Assembly (NCBI GenBank): GCA_963730995.1
Contig: CAVSUB010000013.1
Span: forward strand, 2,108,001 to 2,172,000
Length of the DNA stretch: 64,000 nucleotides
Reading direction: 5' to 3'
From: CAVSUB01 sp963730995
GTDB taxonomy: Bacteria > Acidobacteriota > Vicinamibacteria > Vicinamibacterales > 2-12-FULL-66-21
The translations under genes were made by a program, and so were the position numbers. Shown piece after piece: positions 34,870 to 43,326 of the stretch. Under the pieces are notes generated by a model. It had not been told where the DNA came from, did not search any database, and worked only from the letters and a program-made list of their open reading frames with translations. Within the stretch, counting starts at the first letter, position 1; every line of letters begins with the position of its first letter.

Positions 34870-35217
34870 CTAGAGAATCGTCGTAAGTGATCGGACGACA
34901 TTAGTGGCGCGCCAGGCCTTGATATCGTTCAGCACGGATTGCTGATACAGATATTTCTGGAAGCCGATGAAGACTCGTCCAATGTCCTCAGGCTTGCCCA
35001 GGTGAGCCACCGCGTCGGCAATTGAGTTGTTGTATTTCAACCGCAACAATGGGGTCAGTTTCTCTTGGTCGAGTTCCTGCACGCCAACACGGACGTAGTG
35101 AGAGAGCACGAAGTCGAGAAAGGCTTGCTCTTTGCTCTCAAACGCCGCGCTGATCGCAACCTTGGCTCTCGCCGCGCGTTCCTCTCGGGTAAAGTCGTGT
35201 CTGCTGTAAGTTTTCAT
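34870..35217 (-). pseudogene. C-terminal remnant of type I restriction enzyme R subunit (HsdR)
   Basis: A 115-codon open frame matches only the extreme C-terminal (EcoEI-R-type) domain of HsdR: DFTREERAARAKVAISAAFE, QAFLDFVLSHYVRVGVQELD, KLTPLLRLKYNNSIADAV, GRVFIGFQKYLYQQ. A full HsdR is 800-1100 residues with nuclease and DEAD-box motor domains; none of that is present, nor are hsdM or hsdS. No ribosome site precedes the ATG. It is a leftover of a lost restriction-modification locus, wedged downstream of the ABC permease gene on the same strand. Confidence 0.75.
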
Positions 35218-35249
35218 AGGAAACGAACGGCAGAAAACTACCGGCGTGG

Positions 35250-37751
35250 CTATTCGCTGCGGAGCGCTACGTTGGGATCGACCGCCGCGGCCCTGCGGGC
35301 CGGCAAGTAGCAGGCAAAGAACGCGGCACAGATCAACGGAATCGGCGTCACCACCAGCATCCACGGATCGACGATGGCGACGTCCAGCTCGAGATACGCG
35401 CGCGCGATCGCCCGGCCGACGAGGCCAATCGACAACCCGAAGATGAGCCCGTCGAGGACAGGACGATAGCCGTCCACGAGCACCATGCGCTTGATCTGTC
35501 CGGCGGTGGCCCCCAACGACATCCGCACGCCGATCTCCCGCGTGCGGTTTGCAATGATATGCGACTGGATGCCGTAGAGGCCCGCCATGGCGAGAAGCAG
35601 CGTGATCGCGCCGAGGCCGACCGCCGTCATGCCGAGCCCGCGCAGGACCTGAAACGGTCCGGCGAGCACCGATCGTCCCGTCCCGATGGTGTCGACCGCC
35701 ACGTCCGGATCGGCACGCCGGATGGCCTCGCGCATCGCGCCCACCGCATTCGTCACCGATCCGGATGCCCGCGCGACGACCGTGATGAGCGGCTGGTAGT
35801 GCTGCGTCAGCGGCACGTAGGCCAGTGGCCGCGGATCCGCGAAGATACTGCCCACGTCCGTATCGGCGGCAACGCCGACGATCGTGGCCGTCGGGGACCG
35901 CGTCTGGCCGACCGCCATCTCCCGCCCGACGACGTCGGCGGTACCGAACATCTGCCGTGCCGTGAATTCGCTCAGGACCACGACGCGTGGCGCGGCCGGC
36001 CCGTCGCGATCGTCGAAACCGCGTCCACGAAGGATCTCCACCCCCAGCGTTCGGAACATCGAGGGGGCCCCGGCGATCGTCGTCACCACCTGCGGGTCCA
36101 TTCGCGCGGCGCTCGTCTGTTCCAGTGGTGAGATGGACAGACGCAGCGTACTCGGCACGCCGAAGGGCAATCCACTCGACAGTGAGGCCGCCTCGACCGA
36201 CGGATGGCGCCGCAGCTCGTCGAGTACCCGGTCGAAGATGCGCCGTGCGCGAGGCTCGTTCCACTCCGGCGTGTCGAAATTGAGAACGGCGACGCCGATT
36301 CGATCCAGGTCGATGCCGGAATCATGGCGCGCCTCCGCGATCGAGTACTTCACGAACATGGTGGCGATGATGAAGAACCCGGCCGCGATGGCGACCTGCC
36401 ACCGCAGGAGAAGCCGCTGGCGCCGGCCGCGCTGCGGTCCGGCGGCCGATCCGCCGGCGAGCGCGCCGCGAACGTCGAGCGTGCGCGTCAGCTGAATCGC
36501 CGGCTCGAGGCCGAAGACGACGAGCGCGATGAGGAGCGACGAGACCGCGATCGTCAGCGCCGGCACGTTCAGCGCGGGATGAAACGACAGCGTGGTACGG
36601 CCGCCGAAAGGCATGGCGAGGCTGAACTCGGTGTCCATCACGACGCGCAACAGCTCGAACATGACGTAGGACGCGAATGCGCCGCCGGCCGCCAGCATCA
36701 CGCTCTCGAGACACTGTTCGCGCACGAGCCGCCACCTCGATGCGCCGAGGGCGCGCCGCACGGCGAGCTCGCGCAGCCGTGTACTTCCGCGGGCGAGCAC
36801 GAGGTTGCCGAGGTTCGTGCAGGCGACGACCAGCACCAACCCGACGAGCGCCACGAGCGTCATCCCGAACCGGCGCACGGCGGAGTCCTCGTCGTCGGAG
36901 ATCGCCGCCATGGTCTTTGCGCGCCACGGGCGATCCGTGGCGCCGACGCCCTTGCCACGGAATCGCGGCGGAAAAAACTCGTCGAGCCGCTCGGCGATGG
37001 TCTGCATTTCCGCCGATGCCGCGGCGATCGTCACCTCCGTTGCGAGGCGGCCAAAGACGGTGAGCCGTCGATCGTCTCGTGCTGTGGCGCGCGGCGCCGC
37101 CGTCCGGGGGGACTCCTTCAACCGTGACTCGGTACCGAGTGGAATCCAGAACTGCGTGCCCACCAGCCATCCGCGAGGACCGCTGAACGAGGCCGGCGCC
37201 ACGCCGATAATCTCGAAGGGTTCTCCGGAGATCGCCACGGTGGCGCCGACGATCCGCGGATCGGACGCGAACCGCCGTCGCCACAGCGTATCGCTCAGCA
37301 TCACCACACGTCCGCCGCCGGCATCGTCGCTCGGCTGAATCGTGCGTCCGAGCTTGGCGCCCACGCCGAGCGTGGCGAAGTACGATCCGCTCACCGACTC
37401 GCCGATGACCATCTCCGTCACGGACGGCAGGGCAAGGCGGCGAACGAACGTGGCGGACGCGGCGACGTGGGAGAACGACGTCTGGGCGGTCTGCACATCG
37501 CGGAAGTCCGGCTCCGACACCGTGCCGGTCAGCAGCCGTCCGCTGTACGGGGTGACGATGACGGCGACGCGATCGGGCTCGTGGATGCCGAGGCCGCGCA
37601 GGAACACCGCATCGACGATCGAATACACGGCTGTCGTGATCGCGACGCCGACCGCGAGCGAGAGAATCGCGAAGGTTGTGAAGAGAGGCGTCGCGCCGAG
37701 CCGCCTGAGCGCGAGCCTGATGTCGCGGCCCACGGCTGTCGAGGGTAGCAC
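35250..37751 (-). CDS. MacB-type ABC transporter permease (acidobacterial ADOP-like)
   Basis: The 833-residue protein has two FtsX/MacB permease halves, each with an outer MacB-PCD-like domain. The N-terminal half starts DIRLALRRLGATPLFTTFAI with helix 1, then the periplasmic domain (RVVMLSDTLWRRRFASDP, ISGEPFEIIGVAP). It is followed by helices around RFGMTLVALVGLVLVVACTN and the motif TRLRELAVRRALGASRWRLV. The second half repeats this (GLGAITLLLAMAGLYGIQSH, TREIGVRMSLGATAGQIKRM) to the end, DPNVALRSE. Acidobacteria carry dozens of such permeases; the ATPase is usually elsewhere, as here. Substrates may be lipids, peptides or lipoproteins. No N-terminal PadR-like or soluble helical region is present. 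Confidence 0.9.
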   Translation of the reverse strand: MLPSTAVGRDIRLALRRLGATPLFTTFAILSLAVGVAITTAVYSIVDAVFLRGLGIHEPDRVAVIVTPYSGRLLTGTVSEPDFRDVQTAQTSFSHVAASATFVRRLALPSVTEMVIGESVSGSYFATLGVGAKLGRTIQPSDDAGGGRVVMLSDTLWRRRFASDPRIVGATVAISGEPFEIIGVAPASFSGPRGWLVGTQFWIPLGTESRLKESPRTAAPRATARDDRRLTVFGRLATEVTIAAASAEMQTIAERLDEFFPPRFRGKGVGATDRPWRAKTMAAISDDEDSAVRRFGMTLVALVGLVLVVACTNLGNLVLARGSTRLRELAVRRALGASRWRLVREQCLESVMLAAGGAFASYVMFELLRVVMDTEFSLAMPFGGRTTLSFHPALNVPALTIAVSSLLIALVVFGLEPAIQLTRTLDVRGALAGGSAAGPQRGRRQRLLLRWQVAIAAGFFIIATMFVKYSIAEARHDSGIDLDRIGVAVLNFDTPEWNEPRARRIFDRVLDELRRHPSVEAASLSSGLPFGVPSTLRLSISPLEQTSAARMDPQVVTTIAGAPSMFRTLGVEILRGRGFDDRDGPAAPRVVVLSEFTARQMFGTADVVGREMAVGQTRSPTATIVGVAADTDVGSIFADPRPLAYVPLTQHYQPLITVVARASGSVTNAVGAMREAIRRADPDVAVDTIGTGRSVLAGPFQVLRGLGMTAVGLGAITLLLAMAGLYGIQSHIIANRTREIGVRMSLGATAGQIKRMVLVDGYRPVLDGLIFGLSIGLVGRAIARAYLELDVAIVDPWMLVVTPIPLICAAFFACYLPARRAAAVDPNVALRSE

Positions 37752-37757
37752 GCCCGG

Positions 37758-38280
37758 CTACCGGCCGATCACGACCTTGAAGCCGCCGCCGGCGTAGAAA
37801 TGCCCTCCGTCGTCGGAGAACACCGAATGGCCGATGTTCGCGTACACGACGACGTTGCGCACGCCGTCGATGATGCCGGCGTTCACCAGCACGAGCCGAT
37901 CTCGCTGGAAGTCGATGCTCGATTCGGTGCGCAGCTCGATCATCGCGGCGACCTTCCGCGTGAACGACCGGCCGAACGCGAAGCCGAATCCGGATGCGAG
38001 CTCCCGCGATGGATCGTGCAACGGTTTTTCGAGCTCGCCGTTGAACACGAACGTGAACGCGTGAAACTCGCGCGCGACGAGGAGCGGCAGCACGATGGTC
38101 TGGCCGGCCTCCGAGAGTCCCTTCTCGGCCCCGTGCGCCGGCGCGAATTCGAGCTGTGGATACACCGCGACGGAAATGCCGCGGCGCTCGTCGCCATAGA
38201 AGTCGAACTTCCCGCCGATCGCAGTCGTCCCGATGCCGGCCTTGTAACCCTCTCCGGCCTCATTGGCGGCGGAAACCGGG
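37758..38280 (-). pseudogene. C-terminal fragment of a beta-rich outer-membrane-type protein
   Basis: From about 38280 the minus strand encodes some 173 residues of regular amphipathic strands ending at a normal stop: GYKAGIGTTAIGGKFDFYGD, RRGISVAVYPQLEFAP, GQTIVLPLLVAREFHAFTFV, VVYANIGHSVFSDDGGHFYA. The pattern is that of small 'transporter'-annotated outer-membrane barrel proteins (phenol-degradation MetA-like). Upstream a TAA (near 38284) closes the frame and no start or signal peptide is present, so the N-terminus is lost. The break lies about 140 bases from the second tRNA-Ser remnant. An internal GTG at 38165 could start translation but has no ribosome site. Confidence 0.6.
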
Positions 38281-38420
38281 TCTTACACGATTCGCGCGAT
38301 CAACTGTTGATGTGTGTCTTGCAAGCTGCTGATTCCAAGCCTGATGGAAGAACGCTGGGAATTGAAGGAGGGTTTTGCGTTACACTGTTCCTGGCCGTCC
38401 GCAAGTGCTTGATTCTAAAC

Positions 38421-38468
38421 GGAGAGATGTCGGAGTGGTCGATTGAGCACGCTTGGAAAACGTGGTTC
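38421..38468 (+). pseudogene. tRNA-Ser(GGA)-like 5' half, second copy
   Basis: GGAGAGATGTCGGAGTGG, then TCGATTGAGCACG and CTTGGAAAACGTG, reproduce the acceptor 5' strand, D-arm and anticodon arm (GGA) of a tRNA-Ser, with a mismatch in the anticodon stem. Similarity ends after the anticodon stem, as in the copy at 31699. The preceding bases (from about 38364: GAAGGAGG, TTTTGCG, then CGCAAGTGCTTGATTCTAAA) also match the first copy. Both ends of the segment 31.7-38.4 kb therefore carry the same upstream-plus-half-tRNA sequence. Confidence 0.65.
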
Positions 38469-38497
38469 ATACCCAATTCTGGAGCAACTGATTCTCC

Positions 38498-38990
38498 TTA
38501 CGGTTGGGCATGAAGGATCGATCGCGATCTCGACGGGAACCTCGCCAGTCTGGATATTGTCCGCAGGCTAAAAGTAGGTCGTCGGATACGCGCGACCTCT
38601 TCTCTGGCTCGTGCGAGCTGGTTGTCCTGTCCCGCCCTGAGAGCGTCCGTCGAAATCGGGACCGTCACCGCGGCTCGACGCCTCGACCTTCGAGATTCGT
38701 GCCCTGCCACGTGTAGTACGCTCCAACCGGAAGGGCGACCCGACGATATCCGAACCCACCTTGAACACGCTCGTCGCGACGAGTCTGCCTGCGGTTTTGG
38801 TGCCGACCACCGTCGCCAATCGGTATTCTGCCGCGAAGGCCGCCACCATCTCTGCAGCGCTGGCAGAGTGCTCGTTGATGAGCAACGCGACCTTGCCGTG
38901 GTGTCGCTTCGCCCCGAGGGTCTCGGTATAGACAGCAACGGAGCGACCGGCCGCGGCGAACCGGAGCATCAGAGGGACCACCCCAAGCTT
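38498..38990 (-). pseudogene. C-terminal remnant of an S41 (tail-specific) peptidase
   Basis: The minus strand contains GKVALLINEHSASAAEMVAA, FAAEYRLATVVGTKTAGRLV and ATSVFKVGS, the catalytic Ser region and following Lys-bearing motif (GTKT) of S41 peptidases. The frame then changes near 38725. The continuation VTVPISTDALRAGQDNQLAR and AREEVARI, the usual S41 C-terminus, is in the second frame. The PDZ domain and N-terminal half are absent. Truncated at the 5' side and frameshifted, it is a dead remnant. Confidence 0.65.
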
Positions 38991-39451
38991 GGACGATGGA
39001 ATGTGATCGAAAGCTGGAAGACCTTCCTTCGCGTACCCCTAGCGAGCCGCTGCTCGACCGATGCTGTACCCAACACCACGCCGATCAGCGCATAGGAGGC
39101 TAAGGACCACATCCTCGCCGCCACAGATGCCGTCGTCGTGTTCTCCATACTCGTCCAGGCTCTTACCACTCGGCAACTGCTCGTCTACCATCGAGTGGGG
39201 GCGGCACACGCGCAGGAGATGTGATCAGGTCGGCCCACTCTCGCGACGGTCACCGGGCTGACGAGTCGCGACACCTGCCGCACCAGCTGGCGGCTTGCGG
39301 TTTCGCGCTGATCGTTGTCGCCGTATGGCACACGAACCGCAGTCGGGGCGTCTCGCCGCTTTCCTCGGCGGCCCTCTGATCACAGGGCGCCGGGCGGTCG
39401 GCACGACCTGTGAAGCGGTCGGCACGACCTGTGAAGAGGAGGAGTGTTCCC
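38991..39451. other. non-coding region with a 21-bp tandem duplication
   Basis: No credible gene is present. On the minus strand a short frame (39169-38970) contains one membrane-like stretch, SLASYALIGVVLGTAS, but has no family match. At 39394-39435 the 21-mer GCGGTCGGCACGACCTGTGA(A) is repeated exactly twice, just ahead of the ribosome site of the TRIC gene. Confidence 0.45.
39394..39435 (+). repeat. 21-bp perfect tandem repeat, two copies
   Basis: Copies at 39394-39414 and 39415-39435 are identical. The repeat ends at the AGAGGAGGAG ribosome site of the following gene, so it lies in the leader. A recent slippage duplication or a tandem operator are both possible. Confidence 0.7.
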
Positions 39452-40123
39452 GTGACTAACAACGTGTTCCAGGTCCCGCCGGCCTTCTATTACCTCGCTA
39501 CATTGACGTGGGCGTCGAGCGGTGCGTTGGTTGGCATCCGCAAGCATTTCGACGTGGTCGGCGTGTTTGTGATCGCGCTGGTCTCGGCGCTGGGCGCCGG
39601 CTTCATCCGTGATGCATTGTTTCTGCAGCGCACCCCCGTGCTTCTGACCGATCCGATTTACCTGCCTCTCATCGCCGTGACGGTGACCTTGTTCAGCCTG
39701 TTCTCCGGGCCGCTCACGCGCCTGGTCACCGCCGATACGGCGCAAAAACTCATCGACGTCATCGACGCCATCGGCATCCCCATCTTCGCGGTGATCGGGA
39801 TGCAGCTCGCGGAGGAGCGGAACATTCCGGTCGCGGGCGTCATCTTCGTCGGCGTGGTCAACGGCACGGGCGGGGGACTGTTGCGTGACGTGCTCGTCCG
39901 CGACGTACCGGCCATTCTCCGACCAGGCCAGTTCGTCACGTTGATCCTGCTGTTGGAGTGTGGAATGTTCGTGACGTTGAAGTGGTACGCGAATGTCACC
40001 GTCCCGCAGGCGGCGTGGGCGTCCATCGGCACCTTCTTCGTACTCCGCGTCCTGACCATCCGCTTCAACTGGACGACGCGGTCGGTGTTGCCTGAATCGC
40101 TCACCGGCCGCCCCGACGCGTAG
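39452..40123 (+). CDS. TRIC/YadS-family cation channel protein (UPF0126)
   Basis: The roughly 223-residue membrane protein has the seven-helix layout of prokaryotic TRIC channels, which form trimeric K+ (monovalent cation) channels. It shows the two signature segments GAGFIRDALF (after helix 2) and NGTGGGLLRDVLVRDVP (after helix 5), with RD motifs in both halves of the inverted repeat. Hydrophobic stretches include YLPLIAVTVTLFSLFSG, FAVIGMQLAEERNIPVAGVI and FVTLILLLECGMFVTL. I place the start at GTG 39452 because AGAGGAGGAG lies about eight bases upstream. An ATG at 39410 lies inside the tandem repeat and would add a basic, non-homologous leader. It stands alone. Confidence 0.85.
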   Translation: MTNNVFQVPPAFYYLATLTWASSGALVGIRKHFDVVGVFVIALVSALGAGFIRDALFLQRTPVLLTDPIYLPLIAVTVTLFSLFSGPLTRLVTADTAQKLIDVIDAIGIPIFAVIGMQLAEERNIPVAGVIFVGVVNGTGGGLLRDVLVRDVPAILRPGQFVTLILLLECGMFVTLKWYANVTVPQAAWASIGTFFVLRVLTIRFNWTTRSVLPESLTGRPDA

Positions 40124-40399
40124 CCGCGCGCCGGGGCGGGTAGTCAATCGCCTTACTGCGTGAGCACGACGATGACCGGGCTCCACGCGGTCAGCTCACG
40201 AACTCGGTGATCGAATCTGCGGAACATTCGTTGTCGCGGAGCCAGGGCGCGCACGCATCTCGCGACCGAACAGCGAGAGGCGAAAGTCGACTGACAAACG
40301 ACTGACAATGCGTTGTAAACCCGACGCTCAGCAGTGTCACAGAGATCGGCCAACGCCGTCTTCGGCCGTCCCAGCGCATATGATCGAGACCATCGAATC

Positions 40400-41527
40400 A
40401 TGACGGTCCTCCTGCTCGTCGACAACCAGCCGCTCATCGGGGAAGCCGTGCGGCGCATGCTCGCGCCCTACAATGACATCGCCTACCACTACTGCAGCCA
40501 TCCCGCGTCGGCGTTCGACACGACCTTGGAGGTGAAGCCCACCGTCGTCCTGCTTGACATGGTGATGGGCGACTTCGATGGACTGACGCTGATTAAACGG
40601 TTCCGCAACACGCTCTCGACTGCGGAGCTGCCACTCGTCGTGCTCTCGGCTCACGAAGATGCGAGGCTCAAGGCCGAGGCGTTCGCGGCAGGCGCGAACG
40701 ACTACCTCGTGAAGTTTCCGGATCGCGCGGAGCTCGTGGCGCGAATCAGGCACCACTCAAAGGGCTTCATTCACATGCTCGAACGCGACGCCGCGCATGC
40801 CGCGCTCGCCAGAGAGCTGGCAGATGCCGCGTCGTACGCCCATTCGCTGTTACCCCGTCCGCTTCGCGGACAGATCAGGACCAACTGGACACTGGTCTCC
40901 TGCCAGGGCCTGGGTGGGGATTCACTCGGCTATCACTGGCTGGACGACCATCACTTCGCGATCTATTCCCTGGACGTCGGCGGGCGCGGCGTCGGCGCGG
41001 CCCTGCACTCAGCGCGCGTGGTTCGGGCCGTCCGGCATCATGGCCTTCACGAGGCCACCGACTTCCTCGATCCCGGTTCTGTGCTGTGGGCCCTGAACGA
41101 CGCGTTTCCGATGGAACACCACCGCGACATGTTCGTCTCCGTCTGGTACGGCGTATTCGACACGCTTGACCGGCGTCTCCTGTACGCGAGCGCCGGACAC
41201 CCACCCGCCGTGCTTCGAACGCGAGGTGCGGGTGAGTCTTGCCTGCTCGACACACCGAACATCTGCGCGGGCATTTTTCCCGACACGCGTTTTGCTGCAG
41301 GTGACGTGCAGGTGCCGCCCGACGGCATCTTGTACGTCTTCAGCAATGGGGTGGCCGAGCTCGGGAACGGCGCGCAGGGACAAAGCGGACTGAACGCGTT
41401 CATTGACATGCTGTCAGCGCCCCTGGACGACGGCGCTGCGGACATTGAACGTCTGAAGTCGCAAGTGCAAGGGCTCGCTCGCGGCGCATTCGGCGACGAC
41501 CTGTCGATACTTCGCGTCGATTTTTAG
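40400..41527 (+). CDS. response regulator with SpoIIE/RsbU-type PP2C phosphatase output
   Basis: The 375-residue protein has a receiver domain (1-120) with the acidic residue in LLLVDNQ, the phospho-acceptor Asp53 in VLLDMVMGDFDG, Ser in VVLSAHED and Lys in YLVKFPD. A short coiled linker follows, then a SpoIIE-type phosphatase domain (about 150-375): GLGGDSLGYHWLD, AIYSLDVGGRGVGAAL, YASAGHPPAVL and GDDLSILRVDF. Such proteins dephosphorylate anti-sigma-factor antagonists in partner-switching stress control. The usual TDGV motif is SNGV here (in YVFSNGVAELG), replacing one metal-binding Asp with Asn. No anti-sigma or antagonist gene is nearby. ATG 40400 begins the receiver; a longer frame from 40334 has no support. 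Confidence 0.9.
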   Translation: MTVLLLVDNQPLIGEAVRRMLAPYNDIAYHYCSHPASAFDTTLEVKPTVVLLDMVMGDFDGLTLIKRFRNTLSTAELPLVVLSAHEDARLKAEAFAAGANDYLVKFPDRAELVARIRHHSKGFIHMLERDAAHAALARELADAASYAHSLLPRPLRGQIRTNWTLVSCQGLGGDSLGYHWLDDHHFAIYSLDVGGRGVGAALHSARVVRAVRHHGLHEATDFLDPGSVLWALNDAFPMEHHRDMFVSVWYGVFDTLDRRLLYASAGHPPAVLRTRGAGESCLLDTPNICAGIFPDTRFAAGDVQVPPDGILYVFSNGVAELGNGAQGQSGLNAFIDMLSAPLDDGAADIERLKSQVQGLARGAFGDDLSILRVDF

Positions 41528-41598
41528 CTCGAAACACTCGCTCGCACGTTGCTTCACCGAATCTCTCCGCGGGCGCGTCTCGGTTTGTAAGATAGTTC

Positions 41599-43101
41599 TT
41601 AGCCGGCGATCCGCTCCCGCAGCCGGTTCTTGTCGACCTTGCCGGCGGCGTTGATCGGCAGGTCGGCCAGGACGTGGACCCCCGACGGCACGGCCACGGC
41701 GCGCAGGCTTTCCTTCAGTCTCGTCCACAGCCGCGCTTCGAGGCCGTCGCGGCCCTCCGAGGCGGGCACGACGAACAGGTGCACCGCGTCGCCGTGCGGC
41801 GGATCGGGCACGCCGACGGCCGCGGCGGCGGACACATCCGGCTCGCGGAGGGCGACCTCCTCGATTTCAGCGGGACCGATATTCGAGCCGTCGCGCACAA
41901 TCAGGTCTCGGAGCCGGCCCTCGAGCCAGAGGTAGCCGTTTTCGTCGGCGCGCGCCAGGTCTCCCGTGCGCATCCATCCATCGCGCAAGACCTCGAACGT
42001 TGCGAGCGTGTCGTTCCAGTACCCCACCATCGTGTCCGGTGTGCGGACAATCACTTGACCCACCTCGCCGGGCGGGACGTCGTTCTCACCGGCGTCCACA
42101 AGGCGCAGCGCCACGCCAATCGGCGGGACGCCGACCGACCCGACGCGCTTCTCTCCAGACGGCGGATTCATCGCGTACGGCCCGGTCTCGGTCATACCGC
42201 AGAGCTCAACGGGCTCATAGCCGAGGACTGATCGGAACGTCGCGTCCAGCGCGAGCGGCAGGCGGTCACCCCCGATCAGCCAGAGGGCCTGCGGTCGTTC
42301 GCTCGCGGAGGGCGCAAGCGGATGCGCGAGGGCCGCCGCCAGCAGATTCGGCGTGAGGGCGAGCAGCGATGTCTGAGGCTGATCGAGATAGGCGCGCCAG
42401 AATGCCTCTGCGGTGAATTGCCGCAGCAGCACGACAGTGCCCCCGACGCGCAGCACAGCCATCGCCAGCAACTGGAACGCGAGGGGCTTCATCAGCGAAA
42501 TGGGCACGAGCGAAACCGTGTCGGCTGTGAGCGTGGCCTCCTCGATGAATTTGTCGATCCGGCTGACCGTTCGACGGCTCGTGTGCGTCACGCCCTTCGG
42601 CCGGCTGGTCGTCCCCGACGTGAAAAACACCGTGCTCAGGCGGTCCACGTCGTTCGGATGCGAATGCACGCCCGCCGTGGGCGCCGCTGCCAGGATGGTG
42701 GACAGCCAGTCGTTCTCGTCCACGCAGAGGACCTCTCGCACGTTGGCGATGTGACGGGCGCCAACGAGCGCGCGCCACGTCTCGCCGAGCGTCACGATGA
42801 CCGTCGCACCGGCCCGCTCGAGGCAGTACGCGACCTCGTCGGGGCGATATCGGAAGTCGAGCGCCACGGCAATAAGGCCGGCACGAAAGCAGGCGAAATA
42901 GGCGACGAGAGCCTCGGCGCAGTTCGGCAGCCAGAGCGCGACGCGATCGCCGTGACGGCATCCACGACGGACAAGGTCGGCCGCGAGATGATCGGCCGCA
43001 GCCACGAACATTGAGTACGTGAGCCGCTGGCTTCCGCAGAGGACGGCTGTTTTGTCAGGCGATTGCTGAAGCGCGGCATCCGCGATTTGATTGAGCAGCA
43101 C
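41599..43101 (-). CDS. AMP-dependent acyl-CoA synthetase/ligase
   Basis: The 500-residue class I adenylate-forming enzyme shows all core motifs: the P-loop-like TVFFTSGTTSRPKGVTHTS, ELCGMTETGPYAMNPP (A5), the GWMRTGDLARADENGYLW hinge region (A7/A8), and the catalytic Lys in INAAGKVDKNRL near the C-terminus. It activates a carboxylic acid as acyl-AMP and transfers it to CoA or another thiol. The chain length or aromatic nature of the substrate cannot be read off. Domain order and length are normal. It faces away from the methyltransferase gene (225-base shared upstream region), which might point to a common pathway. Confidence 0.93.
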   Translation of the reverse strand: MLLNQIADAALQQSPDKTAVLCGSQRLTYSMFVAAADHLAADLVRRGCRHGDRVALWLPNCAEALVAYFACFRAGLIAVALDFRYRPDEVAYCLERAGATVIVTLGETWRALVGARHIANVREVLCVDENDWLSTILAAAPTAGVHSHPNDVDRLSTVFFTSGTTSRPKGVTHTSRRTVSRIDKFIEEATLTADTVSLVPISLMKPLAFQLLAMAVLRVGGTVVLLRQFTAEAFWRAYLDQPQTSLLALTPNLLAAALAHPLAPSASERPQALWLIGGDRLPLALDATFRSVLGYEPVELCGMTETGPYAMNPPSGEKRVGSVGVPPIGVALRLVDAGENDVPPGEVGQVIVRTPDTMVGYWNDTLATFEVLRDGWMRTGDLARADENGYLWLEGRLRDLIVRDGSNIGPAEIEEVALREPDVSAAAAVGVPDPPHGDAVHLFVVPASEGRDGLEARLWTRLKESLRAVAVPSGVHVLADLPINAAGKVDKNRLRERIAG

Positions 43102-43326
43102 GACAGCGCGAATCGTAGCCGATTACGGACGTCGAGTCCTGAATGCAGGCGGTCGCCCTGCCGGTGCCTGTGGAGACTCCGACAGGCCGGACGCTCACCG
43201 AAACCTAACGTGATGCTCACCAGGCCGTAACTCCGCATCCAGCTCCATCTCCGTAATAACCAGACGGTGGCCCGCAGGACTGCGCGTTCGTGAACTCATC
43301 GCCACCTGTTTCTTTTCGAGGTCTGC

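Noticed and set aside
38970..39169. small membrane protein on the minus strand
   Set aside because: One hydrophobic stretch only, no ribosome site or family, and it overlaps debris of an S41 peptidase gene.
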